A stretch of 35,481 bases of DNA from assembly GCA_025060015.1 (NCBI GenBank), contig JANXDB010000023.1:1-35481 (forward strand). The letters run 5' to 3'. This document shows, piece by piece, positions 23,147-31,382 of this stretch (positions are counted from its first letter, which is position 1; each line of letters begins with the position of its first letter). The DNA comes from Caldimicrobium sp. (lineage in GTDB: Bacteria; Desulfobacterota; Thermodesulfobacteria; Thermodesulfobacteriales; Thermodesulfobacteriaceae). The notes beneath the pieces are model-generated. The model was given only the letters and a program-made list of their open reading frames with translations. It had not been told where the DNA came from and ran no database searches. The translations under genes were made by a program, and so were the position numbers.

Positions 23147-24634
23147 ATGAGTTATCTTGTTTTAGCAAGGAAGTATAGGCCACAGAGGTTCAGCGAAGTA
23201 GTTGGGCAACTTCACGTAGTCAAGACCTTAACCAATGCCCTAAAATCAAACAAAGTAAGCCATGCCCTTCTTTTCTCCGGTATCAAAGGAACGGGAAAGA
23301 CCACGGTTGCTCGCATTGTAGCCAAGGCGCTTAACTGTCAGAATCTCCAGGATGGCTATGAACCTTGCAACGAATGTCCTAATTGTTTGGAGATAAACAA
23401 AGGTTCTCATGTAGATGTGCTGGAGATCGATGCAGCCTCCAATAGAGGCATTGATCAGATCAGGGATCTTATAGAGAACTTAAAGTATGCTCCAGTCAAG
23501 GGAAAGACAAAGGTGTATATCATTGATGAAGCTCACATGTTAACTAAAGAGGCTGCCAATGCCCTCCTTAAGTCCTTGGAGGAGCCGCCAAGACATGTTC
23601 ATTTCATCTTAGCCACCACTGAGCCAAACAAACTTCCGCCCACCATCCTTTCTCGCTGTCAGCGCTTTGACTTTAGAAGATTGGAGTCAAAGAGGGTGGT
23701 TCAGTATCTGAAGAGAATCTGTGAAGGCGAAAGTTATAACATGGAACTATCAGCCTTGGAATTCATAGTCAAAGAAGCTCAGGGTAGCATGAGAGACGCC
23801 CTTTCTCTATTGGACCAGGCCATGGCCTATGGAGTTAAAACCAGAGAGGACATCGTGACTGCCCTTGGATGGCACGAGGAAGCCCTGGTTGAGGATTTAG
23901 CATTCATTCTTTTAGAGAAAGATTTGCCCCAGGCCATGAAGCTATCCAGAGAACTTTATGATCGGGGAATTGATCTGATCCATCTCATGGAGAAATTAAC
24001 CGATTTTTTCAGAAACCTCTTTATGGCAAAGACCCTTCCTGGAGAGACTAGTTTGGAGATTCATAATCCAAAGCTTAAAGAAACCTTTGTATTAAGCACA
24101 TCAGAGGATCTCCTGATAATTTTTCAGCTGCTCCTAAGGGATCTTGAGACATTGAAAAGGACTTCCTATCCCCAGTTACAGTTTGAACTCACTTTGGCAA
24201 AGATCTGCGAATACAAAAAACTAATGCCCCTTAGGGATATTTTGCAAAAATTAGAGGACTTATCCAATAAGACTGATCCCATACTATTACCGAAAGAGGA
24301 AAAAAGGACAACTTTGAAGAGCTGGACAGACTTTCTTGAGAATCTGCGATTTGAAGCACCTTCTCTCTATCCTATTTTAAAGGGTCTGCCTGAACCCGAA
24401 ATCACAGAGGTTGAGATAGTTTTTAAACTCCAGGGAGGAGATTCCCTGCTTAAGGATACCTATTTACCAAGGATAAAAGAAAAAATTGAGCAATACTTCC
24501 AGAGGAAGATAAGGGTAGATGTGGAACCAATCAAGGAATTATCCCTTGAGGAGATAAAAAGTAGGCCAGAGGTTCAAATGATAGCCAAAGAGTTGTCTGC
24601 TAAGGTAGCACACATAGAACTGTTAAAGGAGTAG
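23147..24634 (+). CDS. dnaX: DNA polymerase III subunit gamma/tau
   Basis: 495 aa. It starts YLVLARKYRPQRFSEVVGQ, then Walker A GIKGTGKTT (about 45-53), a four-Cys zinc site (CQNLQDGYEPCNECPNC), Walker B VYIIDEAHML and the sensor-1 segment TTEPNKLPPTILSRCQRF. It is the clamp-loader ATPase of the replicase. The C-terminal ~110 residues are shorter than the long tau tails of Enterobacteria. No Shine-Dalgarno precedes the ATG; a TAAAAT lies 10 bases upstream, so a leaderless or very short-leader mRNA is likely. It heads the classic dnaX-ybaB-recR order. Confidence 0.95.
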   Translation: MSYLVLARKYRPQRFSEVVGQLHVVKTLTNALKSNKVSHALLFSGIKGTGKTTVARIVAKALNCQNLQDGYEPCNECPNCLEINKGSHVDVLEIDAASNRGIDQIRDLIENLKYAPVKGKTKVYIIDEAHMLTKEAANALLKSLEEPPRHVHFILATTEPNKLPPTILSRCQRFDFRRLESKRVVQYLKRICEGESYNMELSALEFIVKEAQGSMRDALSLLDQAMAYGVKTREDIVTALGWHEEALVEDLAFILLEKDLPQAMKLSRELYDRGIDLIHLMEKLTDFFRNLFMAKTLPGETSLEIHNPKLKETFVLSTSEDLLIIFQLLLRDLETLKRTSYPQLQFELTLAKICEYKKLMPLRDILQKLEDLSNKTDPILLPKEEKRTTLKSWTDFLENLRFEAPSLYPILKGLPEPEITEVEIVFKLQGGDSLLKDTYLPRIKEKIEQYFQRKIRVDVEPIKELSLEEIKSRPEVQMIAKELSAKVAHIELLKE

Positions 24635-24638
24635 AGCT

Positions 24639-24974
24639 ATGACTTTACCAAAGGAATTACAAAAGCTCTTCAAAGAGGTGCAGAGGATCCAAAAGCGAAT
24701 GGAGGAGACAGCTAAAGAGCTTGAGGAAAAAACCGTTACTGCCCAAGTAGGAGGTGGAATGGTCAAGGTTACTGCCAATGGAAGGCAGGAAATACTTTCC
24801 ATTGAAATTGAGGAGGAGCTTCTTAAACCAGAGGAAAGGGACATGCTTCAGGACCTCATAGTGGCTGGAGTTAATGAGGCTCTTAAGAAGGCTAAAGCCC
24901 TTGTGGAAGAGGAGATGGCCAAAATCACCGGCGGCCTAGCTTTACCTCCTGGATTCAAAATCCCTGGTTTCTAA
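24639..24974 (+). CDS. ybaB: Nucleoid-associated protein YbaB/EbfC
   Basis: 111 aa. It has the YbaB/EbfC pattern: an N-terminal helix of charged residues (MTLPKELQKLFKEVQRIQKRMEETAKELEE, read in parts), then VTAQVGGGMVKVTANGRQEILSIEI and DLIVAGVNEALKKAKALVEEEM, ending in a short tail GLALPPGFKIPGF. It binds DNA as a dimer. AAAGGAG overlaps the dnaX stop and sets the ATG 4 bases after it. Position between dnaX and recR is the conserved one across bacteria. Confidence 0.95.
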   Translation: MTLPKELQKLFKEVQRIQKRMEETAKELEEKTVTAQVGGGMVKVTANGRQEILSIEIEEELLKPEERDMLQDLIVAGVNEALKKAKALVEEEMAKITGGLALPPGFKIPGF

Positions 24975-24975
24975 T

Positions 24976-25596
24976 ATGGAAAATTTTTATCCCCCTACGC
25001 TTAAGAAGCTGATCAAAGCCCTCAGCTCCCTGCCTGGCCTTGGAGAAAAAAGTGCTCATAGATTAGCTCTCTTTCTGATATCTAAGGTCTCTCTCTGTGA
25101 ATCCTTAGGAGATCTTCTTAAGGAATTGCCCCAAAGAGTGAAACTCTGCAGGATCTGTCGCAACTTTTCTGAAGACGATCTCTGCTCCATTTGCCAGGAT
25201 ATAAGTCGAGATCCTTCACAGCTCTGCGTTGTGGAAAATCCTATGAATCTCCTCCAGATTGAAAGTGCAGGTATCTATAAGGGGTACTATTACGTTCTGC
25301 ATTATCTTCTTGCACCTAAGGAAGGCTTTGGTCATAGGGAATTGGGAATAGATGATCTCATCGACCTGATTAAGGAAAGGTCAGTACGAGAGGTAATTCT
25401 TGCTTTATCTCCAACCTTAGCTGGTGAGGCTACTTCCTCATACCTAGCCACAACTTTAGAGAATTATCCAGTGAAAGTGACCAAACTTGCCTGTGGTTTA
25501 CCTATGGGCATGGAGATCCAGTTTGCAGACTACATAACTCTTAAAAGGGCTTTTATGGGAAGAGAAGTCCTTAAGGGAGGTTCCTACAATGGATAA
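24976..25596 (+). CDS. recR: Recombination mediator RecR
   Basis: 206 aa, normal length. The helix-hairpin-helix is LIKALSSLPGLGEKSAHRLALFL, the four-Cys zinc finger is CRICRNFSEDDLCSICQD (about 56-73), and the Toprim domain starts at LCVVENPMNLLQIESAG. The C-terminal part has ATSSYLATTL and KVTKLACGLPMGMEIQFAD. With RecO/RecF it loads RecA on single-stranded DNA. It starts one base after the ybaB stop, and its end overlaps the next gene by 8 bases, giving a tightly coupled operon. Confidence 0.95.
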   Translation: MENFYPPTLKKLIKALSSLPGLGEKSAHRLALFLISKVSLCESLGDLLKELPQRVKLCRICRNFSEDDLCSICQDISRDPSQLCVVENPMNLLQIESAGIYKGYYYVLHYLLAPKEGFGHRELGIDDLIDLIKERSVREVILALSPTLAGEATSSYLATTLENYPVKVTKLACGLPMGMEIQFADYITLKRAFMGREVLKGGSYNG

Positions 25597-26188
25597 GGAT
25601 CTCTGCCGAACCCTTGCTCTCGGATCTCTTATAAGAGGATATTTTCATAACCTTAAGGGAACCCTACAGTCACTCTCCCTTCAACTGCAAATTCTCTACA
25701 TGAAAAAGGATCAACTGGTTGATGCTAAGGGGCATACTTATCTTGAAAAGGCCCTGAGTTTTCTCCAAAAACTACAGACCCAGTTAGATGTGGCTTTAGA
25801 AGATGCTAATAATAACGCAACCGGTCCATGGGACTTAAGGGAGATTATGGAAAAGGAGTTAATCTTCTGGGAGGCCAACCTCTTCTTTAAGCATAAGACA
25901 TCTAAAGAAATACTGGAAAACAAAAAAGCTCAGGTTAATATTCCTATTTCGGAACTTAAGGGCTACCTCTGTTTGGTTGGAGAGATCCTCTATCCAAACA
26001 TTAAGGAAAACACAAACCTGAAGATAGTCATAGATGAATCTCCAAAACCAGTTATAGTTTTTCAGCTTGACCAGGACTTAGAAGATGAGATCTGTCAAAG
26101 ACTCAAAAATCTCTCACCTCTCCTTGAGCCCAAACTCCACCTAGAGATCGACCAAAGGAGACTTGCCATCTACTTCCATGTTCCATGA
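25589..26188 (+). CDS. Histidine-kinase-like protein with degenerate ATPase domain (recR-dprA linker gene)
   Basis: 199 aa, not matched to a named family. The N-terminal ~70 residues look like a dimerising two-helix DHp: LIRGYFHNLKGTLQSLSLQLQIL places His20-Asn21-x-Lys where kinases have the phospho-acceptor H-(E/N)-x-(R/K). The C-terminal ~110 residues alternate strands and helices (LKIVIDESPKPVIVFQLD, then LHLEIDQRRLAIYFHV) like a HATPase, but the N-box, DxGxG and GxGLG motifs are missing. It may be a phosphotransfer protein comparable in layout to ChpT, or a pseudokinase. It overlaps recR by 8 bases and dprA by 11, so expression is coupled to recombination genes. Confidence 0.55.
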   Translation: MDKDLCRTLALGSLIRGYFHNLKGTLQSLSLQLQILYMKKDQLVDAKGHTYLEKALSFLQKLQTQLDVALEDANNNATGPWDLREIMEKELIFWEANLFFKHKTSKEILENKKAQVNIPISELKGYLCLVGEILYPNIKENTNLKIVIDESPKPVIVFQLDQDLEDEICQRLKNLSPLLEPKLHLEIDQRRLAIYFHVP

Positions 26189-27209
26189 AGAAAAACTGCT
26201 TCTTTTGGGTCTTTATCTTGCCAAAAAGGGAGCCTTCCATTCAGCCAAATGGTTAGAGGACCTTTATCCCTTATCAGAGGTTAAAGAGAGGTATTCATCA
26301 AGCCTCTCCTCACTAATAGAGAGTGCCCAAAAAGAATTAGAAAGGGCTCAAAGAAAGGGAATTGAGATCCTCTTTTACAAGGATCCAAAATTTCCACATG
26401 AGTTAAAGCAGATCCCCTATCCTCCGCTTTTCATCTATATCAAGGGGGAAATCCCATCAAATCCCCGATTTGCCATAGTAGGTTCGAGGAAGCCAACTGC
26501 TTACGGTAAAGAGGTTGCATCACTTTTTACCAAAGAGTTATCAACCCATGGTTTTGCCATCATTTCAGGCTTAGCACGTGGTATTGATACAATAGCCCAC
26601 ATTACCGCCATCGAAGCAGGAGGAAAGACTGTAGCCATTTTAGGATCTGGATTAGACATAATCTATCCTGGAGAAAATCATAACCTTGCCAGTAAAATCG
26701 TAACCTCTGGTGGAGCCATTATTTCTGAGTTTCCCCTAGGCACCCAACCCAGAAGGGAGAATTTTCCAAGAAGGAATCGCCTCATAAGCGGACTTTCTCA
26801 AGGAGTTCTTGTAGTTGAGGCTGGTGAAAGAAGCGGAACACTTCTTACTGCCAAGTGGGCTCAAGAGCAAGGAAAGGACATCTTTGCCATTCCAGGAAAT
26901 ATCTTCTCCGATCAAAGCAAGGGAACACATCTCTTAATAAAAGAGGGAGCTATCCCCGTTACCAATCCAAGGGAGATTATAGAATTCTATGGATTTACCA
27001 AGGTTCACACACAGGGACACCAAAGTGAAAGGATTACAGATGAAATTACTCACTATTTATTGGAGATACTTTCATCCTATCCAATGCACCTTGAGGAGAT
27101 AATCATGAGGGTTGGCAAAAGTCCTGTGGAAGTGCTACGGGACTTAACACAGCTTGAGATTGAAGGAAGGGTTAAAGGCCTTCCAGGAAAGTTTTACATA
27201 AAAACTTAA
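26178..27209 (+). CDS. dprA: DNA-processing protein DprA
   Basis: 343 aa from ATG 26178; a TTG at 26163 would add five residues. The AAAGGAG at 26153-26159 is too close to the TTG and far from the ATG, so the start is uncertain. The Rossmann-like DprA core is clear: FAIVGSRKPTAYG, AIISGLARGIDTIAH, VAILGSGLDIIYP, GAIISEFPLG, FPRRNRLISGLS, VVEAGERSGTLLTA and IFAIPGN. The C-terminal ~60 residues form a winged-helix-like DML1 domain. In transformation DprA loads RecA on incoming single-stranded DNA. It is the last gene of the dnaX cluster and converges on the aldolase gene. Confidence 0.92.
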   Translation: MFHEEKLLLLGLYLAKKGAFHSAKWLEDLYPLSEVKERYSSSLSSLIESAQKELERAQRKGIEILFYKDPKFPHELKQIPYPPLFIYIKGEIPSNPRFAIVGSRKPTAYGKEVASLFTKELSTHGFAIISGLARGIDTIAHITAIEAGGKTVAILGSGLDIIYPGENHNLASKIVTSGGAIISEFPLGTQPRRENFPRRNRLISGLSQGVLVVEAGERSGTLLTAKWAQEQGKDIFAIPGNIFSDQSKGTHLLIKEGAIPVTNPREIIEFYGFTKVHTQGHQSERITDEITHYLLEILSSYPMHLEEIIMRVGKSPVEVLRDLTQLEIEGRVKGLPGKFYIKT

Positions 27210-27215
27210 GCCTTA

Positions 27216-28493
27216 TCAAAGGCAGTCCCTAACAATATCTTGGGTGTTTACCACATTTAATGCTCTAAATATCCTTTCAAAGAGCCCCTCCATATCAGAT
27301 AGAATACTTTCCTTCACCTCTGGGGGGAGATCCCACCATTCTCTCTTGAAGGCCCCAAAACCCTTTTTCCTCACTTTATACAAGAATTGACTTTCTGACC
27401 ACTGAGGATTCCACTCACCTTTGAAATTCTCTTTTAGAAAGGTGTATATCTCTTGTCTGAAATCTGAGGGCAAGGATGGATGATCATAGAGAAAGTTTTG
27501 AAAGGCAGTGGCAAGATGCACCTCCACACACTCTGACTCGGGGAACTTATAGAAAGCCTCTTCTGGCAGAGTGGAAGCACCATGCTGAACTGCTCCGGCA
27601 AGACCAAACTCTTCTCTTGCTAGTCGAGATAAGGTTTTTAAAACTTCGAAATCTAAGGCTACCTCTGCAATGCTACCATCTGCTAAGACCACTCCACCGT
27701 GGGTTGTACCTGTTTGAATGCTGATCTTAGAGATGGGCACATCTCCCTTGAAAGCCTCTCTAAATCCCTTCATAAAAGCCCTTAATTCCTCTGGGGTGCT
27801 GTTTTTACCACCTATTTCTCCAATCTCTCCTCCTAGGTTAACGATCACATCCTTAGGTTCAATTGATCTAACGAACTCAGCTAATTCAGCAGTAACTTCA
27901 TAGTTATGCCTCTGTTGATCCATGAGATCAGTGGCCTCAAGATCAACTAAAGTTGAAGCATCAAGATCAATGTTGTAGAACTGAGACAGGATAGCCTCTT
28001 GAATTAGTTTCTTCAAAGATTCTTTCTCATTCGAAGGATTAGCATTATAAGCCTTTCTATTGAGCTGAAAGTGGTCTCCTTGAAGGAATATGGGCCCATT
28101 AAAGCCCTCACGAAAAGCCGAAGCAAGAATGACCACAGCATACTCCAAGGGTCTTTGTTTAGTGTATCCCATCTCTGATTTGGCAATCTCAAATATAAAA
28201 GCTCCCACTCCTAATCGCTTTGCCACCCTAAAAAGCCTCCTTGCCACATCATAAGTCATACCTCTTATGTTGAAGGCTGGAACAGTGAAGCCAAGAAAAC
28301 CCTGAGATAGTCTTTTATACAAGGGATAAATAGATGCCCCTCTGTAGCCTGAGTTATTTAGAACCGTTAGGAGCTCAAATAACCTTGAGTTCTTTCTCTT
28401 AAGGTCCTCTTCGAAAACGGCCTCATAAAGGAAATTATCAATACTTGAAGGGTCCCTCTTAAGTTGAGTGGCAAGAGAGGTGATCTCTTCCAT
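27216..28493 (-). CDS. Class II fructose-bisphosphate aldolase-like protein (divergent)
   Basis: 425 aa from ATG 28493 (a GTG at 28496 is the alternative; AAGGGAGGG precedes both). The metal and substrate motifs of class II aldolases are visible: FLQGDHFQL (the zinc-ligand His), NIDLDASTL, LGGEIGEIGGK, ISIQTGTTHGG and AGAVQHGASTLP. It is longer than typical FbaA (about 350) and has an N-terminal ~70-residue helical extension. It should cleave or form a ketose bisphosphate in glycolysis/gluconeogenesis; the related tagatose-bisphosphate activity cannot be excluded. It stands alone on the minus strand. Confidence 0.8.
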   Translation of the reverse strand: MEEITSLATQLKRDPSSIDNFLYEAVFEEDLKRKNSRLFELLTVLNNSGYRGASIYPLYKRLSQGFLGFTVPAFNIRGMTYDVARRLFRVAKRLGVGAFIFEIAKSEMGYTKQRPLEYAVVILASAFREGFNGPIFLQGDHFQLNRKAYNANPSNEKESLKKLIQEAILSQFYNIDLDASTLVDLEATDLMDQQRHNYEVTAELAEFVRSIEPKDVIVNLGGEIGEIGGKNSTPEELRAFMKGFREAFKGDVPISKISIQTGTTHGGVVLADGSIAEVALDFEVLKTLSRLAREEFGLAGAVQHGASTLPEEAFYKFPESECVEVHLATAFQNFLYDHPSLPSDFRQEIYTFLKENFKGEWNPQWSESQFLYKVRKKGFGAFKREWWDLPPEVKESILSDMEGLFERIFRALNVVNTQDIVRDCL

Positions 28494-28752
28494 CACATCC
28501 CTCCCTTAAACAGTTTATTATCAGCTTAACACCTAAATAGATCTATGCAACAGCAGGAAAAAAACAGATAAAATCGTTTAGGCCATCAGTGAGAGACACA
28601 GTAAGTCTTATTCTTATCAAGCTCTTCCTTGGTAATGAGTCTACCTCACACAATATCGGTTCGGTATAATGGCATAACTCATATAAGCTTCACTCTTTTA
28701 GTAAATAAAAACACCTTTTCCCCTTAGTCTTGGTTTGAAATCTTAAAATATG
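28494..28752. other. Intergenic region between the aldolase and cbiM
   Basis: Divergent control region, together with the promoter below about 310 bases. I looked for a cobalamin riboswitch (conserved B12 box and GCC-rich core) and saw none. A short GTTCGGTATAATGG stretch (about 28668-28682) contains TATAAT but has no good -35. No gene is seen. Confidence 0.45.
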
Positions 28753-28780
28753 TTGACAAATAGGATATCAGGATTATAGT
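28753..28780 (+). promoter_or_regulatory. Sigma-70-type promoter of the cbiMNQO operon
   Basis: TTGACA (28753-28758) and TATAGT (28775-28780) have a 16-base spacer, followed by the GGAGGG ribosome-binding site (28799-28804) and the cbiM ATG at 28808. It is one of the clearest promoters in the window. Confidence 0.7.
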
Positions 28781-28807
28781 AAAAAAAATTACCATTTCGG
28801 AGGGCCT

Positions 28808-29548
28808 ATGAAAATGTTAGGTCTTTTCTTAGGAGGATTATATCTCTTTGTTCCAAGAGAGCTCTACGCCATGCACATCAGTGAGGGCATATTATCCTTG
28901 AACTGGGCACTCCTATGGTGGGCCATTGCTATTTTAACTTTAGGCCTAGCTTTGAGGAGGTTAAACTTTTATCTCAAAGAAGATCCTCAAAGGAAAGCAG
29001 TTTTTGCCTTTGTCACAGCCTTTGTTTTTCTTGTTTCCGTTATTCCCATTCCTGTGCCCTTTGCTGGGACCTGTTCCCATCCAGTGGGAGTAGCAGCTGG
29101 TGTTTTTTTACTGGGGCTTTCAGGTAGCATTGTTGCAGGATTTATCGTGCTTTTGTTACAGGCTCTACTACTTGCCCATGGTGGTCTCTCCTCCCTAGGT
29201 GCCAACACGGTAGCTATGGCTGTTGTTGGTAGTCTCTCTGCTTATTTAGTTATACTTATTTTCTCTCGCGCATTCATTCCCCTTTACATGAAAGCCTTTT
29301 TAAGTGGTGTGATAGCCGACTGGGCAACCTATGGAGTTACCGCCTTACAACTTGCCTTAGCTCTAAGTGAAGGTGAACCATGGGGAAGCCTCTGGGTTAA
29401 GATTTTGCTTGCCTTTACTCCTACACAAGTGCCCCTGGGACTCCTGGAGGGAGTCATTACTGCAGGAGTCGTTACTGCCATTGCTAAAAGAAGAAGCAAC
29501 CTACTAATTACTGAGGTGCTAAAATTCCAGGAAGGGGTGACAAAATGA
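28808..29548 (+). CDS. cbiM: ECF cobalt/nickel transporter substrate-binding component CbiM
   Basis: 246 aa. A ~21-residue signal peptide (MKMLGLFLGGLYLFVP...LYA) precedes MHISEGILS. After cleavage the new N-terminus Met-His would supply the metal ligands, as known for CbiM/NikM. The rest is a 6-7-helix membrane protein with PVPFAGTCSHPVGVAAG, GLSSLGANTVAMAVVGS and LAFTPTQVPLGLLEGV. It binds Co2+ or Ni2+ for an energy-coupling-factor importer with the CbiN-like, CbiQ and CbiO proteins encoded next. It overlaps the next gene by 4 bases. The choice between Co and Ni cannot be made from sequence. Confidence 0.93.
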   Translation: MKMLGLFLGGLYLFVPRELYAMHISEGILSLNWALLWWAIAILTLGLALRRLNFYLKEDPQRKAVFAFVTAFVFLVSVIPIPVPFAGTCSHPVGVAAGVFLLGLSGSIVAGFIVLLLQALLLAHGGLSSLGANTVAMAVVGSLSAYLVILIFSRAFIPLYMKAFLSGVIADWATYGVTALQLALALSEGEPWGSLWVKILLAFTPTQVPLGLLEGVITAGVVTAIAKRRSNLLITEVLKFQEGVTK

Positions 29549-29853
29549 AAAAATGGTGTTTATTACTGCTGTTAATTCTTTCCCTCGGTAGTTCAGCAAT
29601 AGCTAAGACTGAGCATAGTGAAGAGAAATGGCGGGGCTTTGACGAGGCTGTGATAGAGAGAATTGCCGAGGAAAAGGGTAAAAAACCTTACGGTCTTTTT
29701 AGCTTAGAGGGGGATCTTGAGCTCTTTGCCTTTGCCCTTCTCTCAGGTATAGCTGGCTTACTTGTTGGATACTACTGGAGGAAGCTGATAAGCGAAAATA
29801 GAGATGCATCTTGCTTTACGGAGAGAACCCTATCCAGCTCTAAAGGCTCTTAA
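29545..29853 (+). CDS. Small CbiN/NikN-like membrane component of the metal transporter
   Basis: 102 aa. It has an N-terminal signal or anchor helix (KKWCLLLLLILSLGSSAIA), a periplasmic segment with WRGFDEAVIERIAEEKGKKPYG, and a second transmembrane helix (ELFAFALLSGIAGLLVGYYW). This two-helix layout and its place between cbiM and cbiQ match the CbiN/NikN role of helping metal insertion into CbiM, though sequence similarity to classical CbiN is not obvious. The ATG overlaps the cbiM stop by 4 bases, and its end overlaps the cbiQ start by 50 bases. The tail after the second helix may be translational run-on coupling. Confidence 0.7.
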   Translation: MKKWCLLLLLILSLGSSAIAKTEHSEEKWRGFDEAVIERIAEEKGKKPYGLFSLEGDLELFAFALLSGIAGLLVGYYWRKLISENRDASCFTERTLSSSKGS

Positions 29854-30520
29854 CAGTAAGACAAAGCTCCTCTACTTTCTGAGCCTTTTGATCTTAACCT
29901 TAGCCACAAAAAGCTCTTACTTTTTGTCCCTGATCCTATTTTCCCACCTACTTCTCTGTTATGCCACTGGTCTAACCATAAAAAAAATACTCAAATCACT
30001 GGCAGAACCCCTCTTCGTCGCCTTAATGTTAATCCTTGTCAAATCGGTCAGTCTATCTCCGTTGTCCTTTAATATCCAAGCACTATTTGAAGGTCTTATA
30101 ATTGCCTTAAGAATACTCTCTGCTTTCTCTTTATTTCTCTTCTTTTACCATGGCATCTTTTTTACCGAAATTCTTGCTCTATTAAACTGGCTTAGACTTC
30201 CATTACTTCTGCAAGAGTTGATCTTTCTAAGTTTTCGCTTCACATCGATTCTCCATCAGGAGATTGCAACAATCTATCTTTCACAGAAAAACCGCTTGGG
30301 TTATACGACCTTCAGTAGATCTCTCAGATCTCTAAGACTACTTGTGCAAGGCTCTTTTTTTCAAAGTTTTAGGCACACAGAAAAAATTCTTCAAGCCATG
30401 GAGCAAAGGGGATTTGATTATAAAAATCTTATTCCCTATCTTTCACCCATCCCACATAAGGACCTTATGTTACTAATAATAACAATCTCCACTTGGCTAG
30501 TACTATGGATCCTCTTGTAA
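29804..30520 (+). CDS. cbiQ: ECF transporter transmembrane component CbiQ
   Basis: 238 aa with about five transmembrane helices. CbiQ-type features are the N-terminal LNSKTKLLYFLSLLI, the LLLQELIFLSFRFTSILHQEI segment and the coupling-helix-like FRHTEKILQAMEQRGFD, which contacts the ATPase. It couples ATP hydrolysis by CbiO to metal uptake by CbiM. The ATG at 29804 has no strong Shine-Dalgarno and lies inside the preceding gene, so translation is probably coupled. The end overlaps the cbiO start by 16 bases. Confidence 0.9.
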   Translation: MHLALRREPYPALKALNSKTKLLYFLSLLILTLATKSSYFLSLILFSHLLLCYATGLTIKKILKSLAEPLFVALMLILVKSVSLSPLSFNIQALFEGLIIALRILSAFSLFLFFYHGIFFTEILALLNWLRLPLLLQELIFLSFRFTSILHQEIATIYLSQKNRLGYTTFSRSLRSLRLLVQGSFFQSFRHTEKILQAMEQRGFDYKNLIPYLSPIPHKDLMLLIITISTWLVLWILL

Positions 30521-31332
30521 AACTTAAAGTCTCTATTGAGAGGTTTACCTTTGAGGATGATGAATTCTCTTTAAGAGATATTCATTTTGAAGTTAGAAAG
30601 GGAGAAGGCATTGCTGTTCTTGGTGCAAGTGGGGCTGGAAAGACCACTCTTTTAAAACTCCTTGATGGACTGTATAAGAACTACGTTGGTGAGATCCTTC
30701 TTGAGGGGCAGGAAATACGAACTTTAAAACCCAGAGAGATTTACTCCAAAATGGGCTTTCTCTTTCAAAATCCAGAGGAGCAACTATTTGCAGAGATTGT
30801 TTTTGATGATATAGCTTTTGGCCCAAAAAACATGGGCTGGGCAAAAGAAAAAATTGAAGAAGCAGTGAAGAAAGCCCTTAATATGGTTGAGCTTGAAGGC
30901 TTTGAGTTGAAAGGGATTCAAAATCTGAGTTTTGGACAGAAAAAAAGAGTTGCCCTAGCAGGCCTCTTGGCCATGGGACAGGAGATACTTCTCCTGGATG
31001 AACCTACCCTGGGGCTTGATCCCGTCTTAGAGAAAAACTTCATAGAACTCTTTCTTAAACTAAAGAGGAAAGGAACCACTCTTATAATCGCTACCCATAA
31101 CGTGGACCTTGTGCCTTACTTTGCTGACAAGGTCATCGTTTTGTCGAAAGGTAAGATGGTAAAAGAGGGATTTTTACGCCCTATCCTTCTTCAGGCTGAG
31201 GAACTGAGACAATTTAGCCTAAGACCTCCCCTTATCGCTCTTCCCTTTATGTCATTTGGGAAAAGCTTTCAAGAAATTCCACTGACCGTGGAAGAGGCAG
31301 AGGTTTTACTCAAGCAAAGGATCCTTTCCTAA
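30505..31332 (+). CDS. cbiO: ECF transporter ATP-binding component CbiO
   Basis: 275 aa from ATG 30505; a TTG four codons upstream is the alternative. ABC ATPase motifs are complete: Walker A GASGAGKT (40-47), Q-loop FLFQNPEEQLF, signature LSFGQKKRVALAG, Walker B ILLLDEPTLGLDP and the H-loop ATHNVDL. It energises Co/Ni import. It is the last gene of the cbiM/N-like/Q/O operon; recN follows with its own promoter. The C-terminal ~40 residues are an extra tail usual in ECF ATPases. Confidence 0.93.
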   Translation: MDPLVKLKVSIERFTFEDDEFSLRDIHFEVRKGEGIAVLGASGAGKTTLLKLLDGLYKNYVGEILLEGQEIRTLKPREIYSKMGFLFQNPEEQLFAEIVFDDIAFGPKNMGWAKEKIEEAVKKALNMVELEGFELKGIQNLSFGQKKRVALAGLLAMGQEILLLDEPTLGLDPVLEKNFIELFLKLKRKGTTLIIATHNVDLVPYFADKVIVLSKGKMVKEGFLRPILLQAEELRQFSLRPPLIALPFMSFGKSFQEIPLTVEEAEVLLKQRILS

Positions 31333-31345
31333 GCATCATACTAAA

Positions 31346-31373
31346 TTGACAAAATTCATAAAGAAATTATGTT
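31346..31373 (+). promoter_or_regulatory. Promoter of recN, placed for a leaderless start
   Basis: TTGACA (31346-31351) and TATGTT (31368-31373) have a 16-base spacer. The recN ATG (31383) is 9 bases after the -10, so transcription would start at or next to the ATG. No Shine-Dalgarno is present. Confidence 0.6.
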
Positions 31374-31382
31374 TTTAACGTA

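Noticed and set aside
24296-24310. A-rich GAAAAAAGG in dnaX, possible slippage site producing a short gamma form
   Set aside because: Six A's in the frame GAG GAA AAA AGG do not form a canonical X XXY YYZ heptamer, and no stimulating hairpin was found. Not strong enough to claim programmed frameshifting.
28494-28807. Cobalamin riboswitch upstream of cbiM
   Set aside because: I looked for the B12 box and conserved core on both strands and found neither; only an ordinary promoter and ribosome-binding site.
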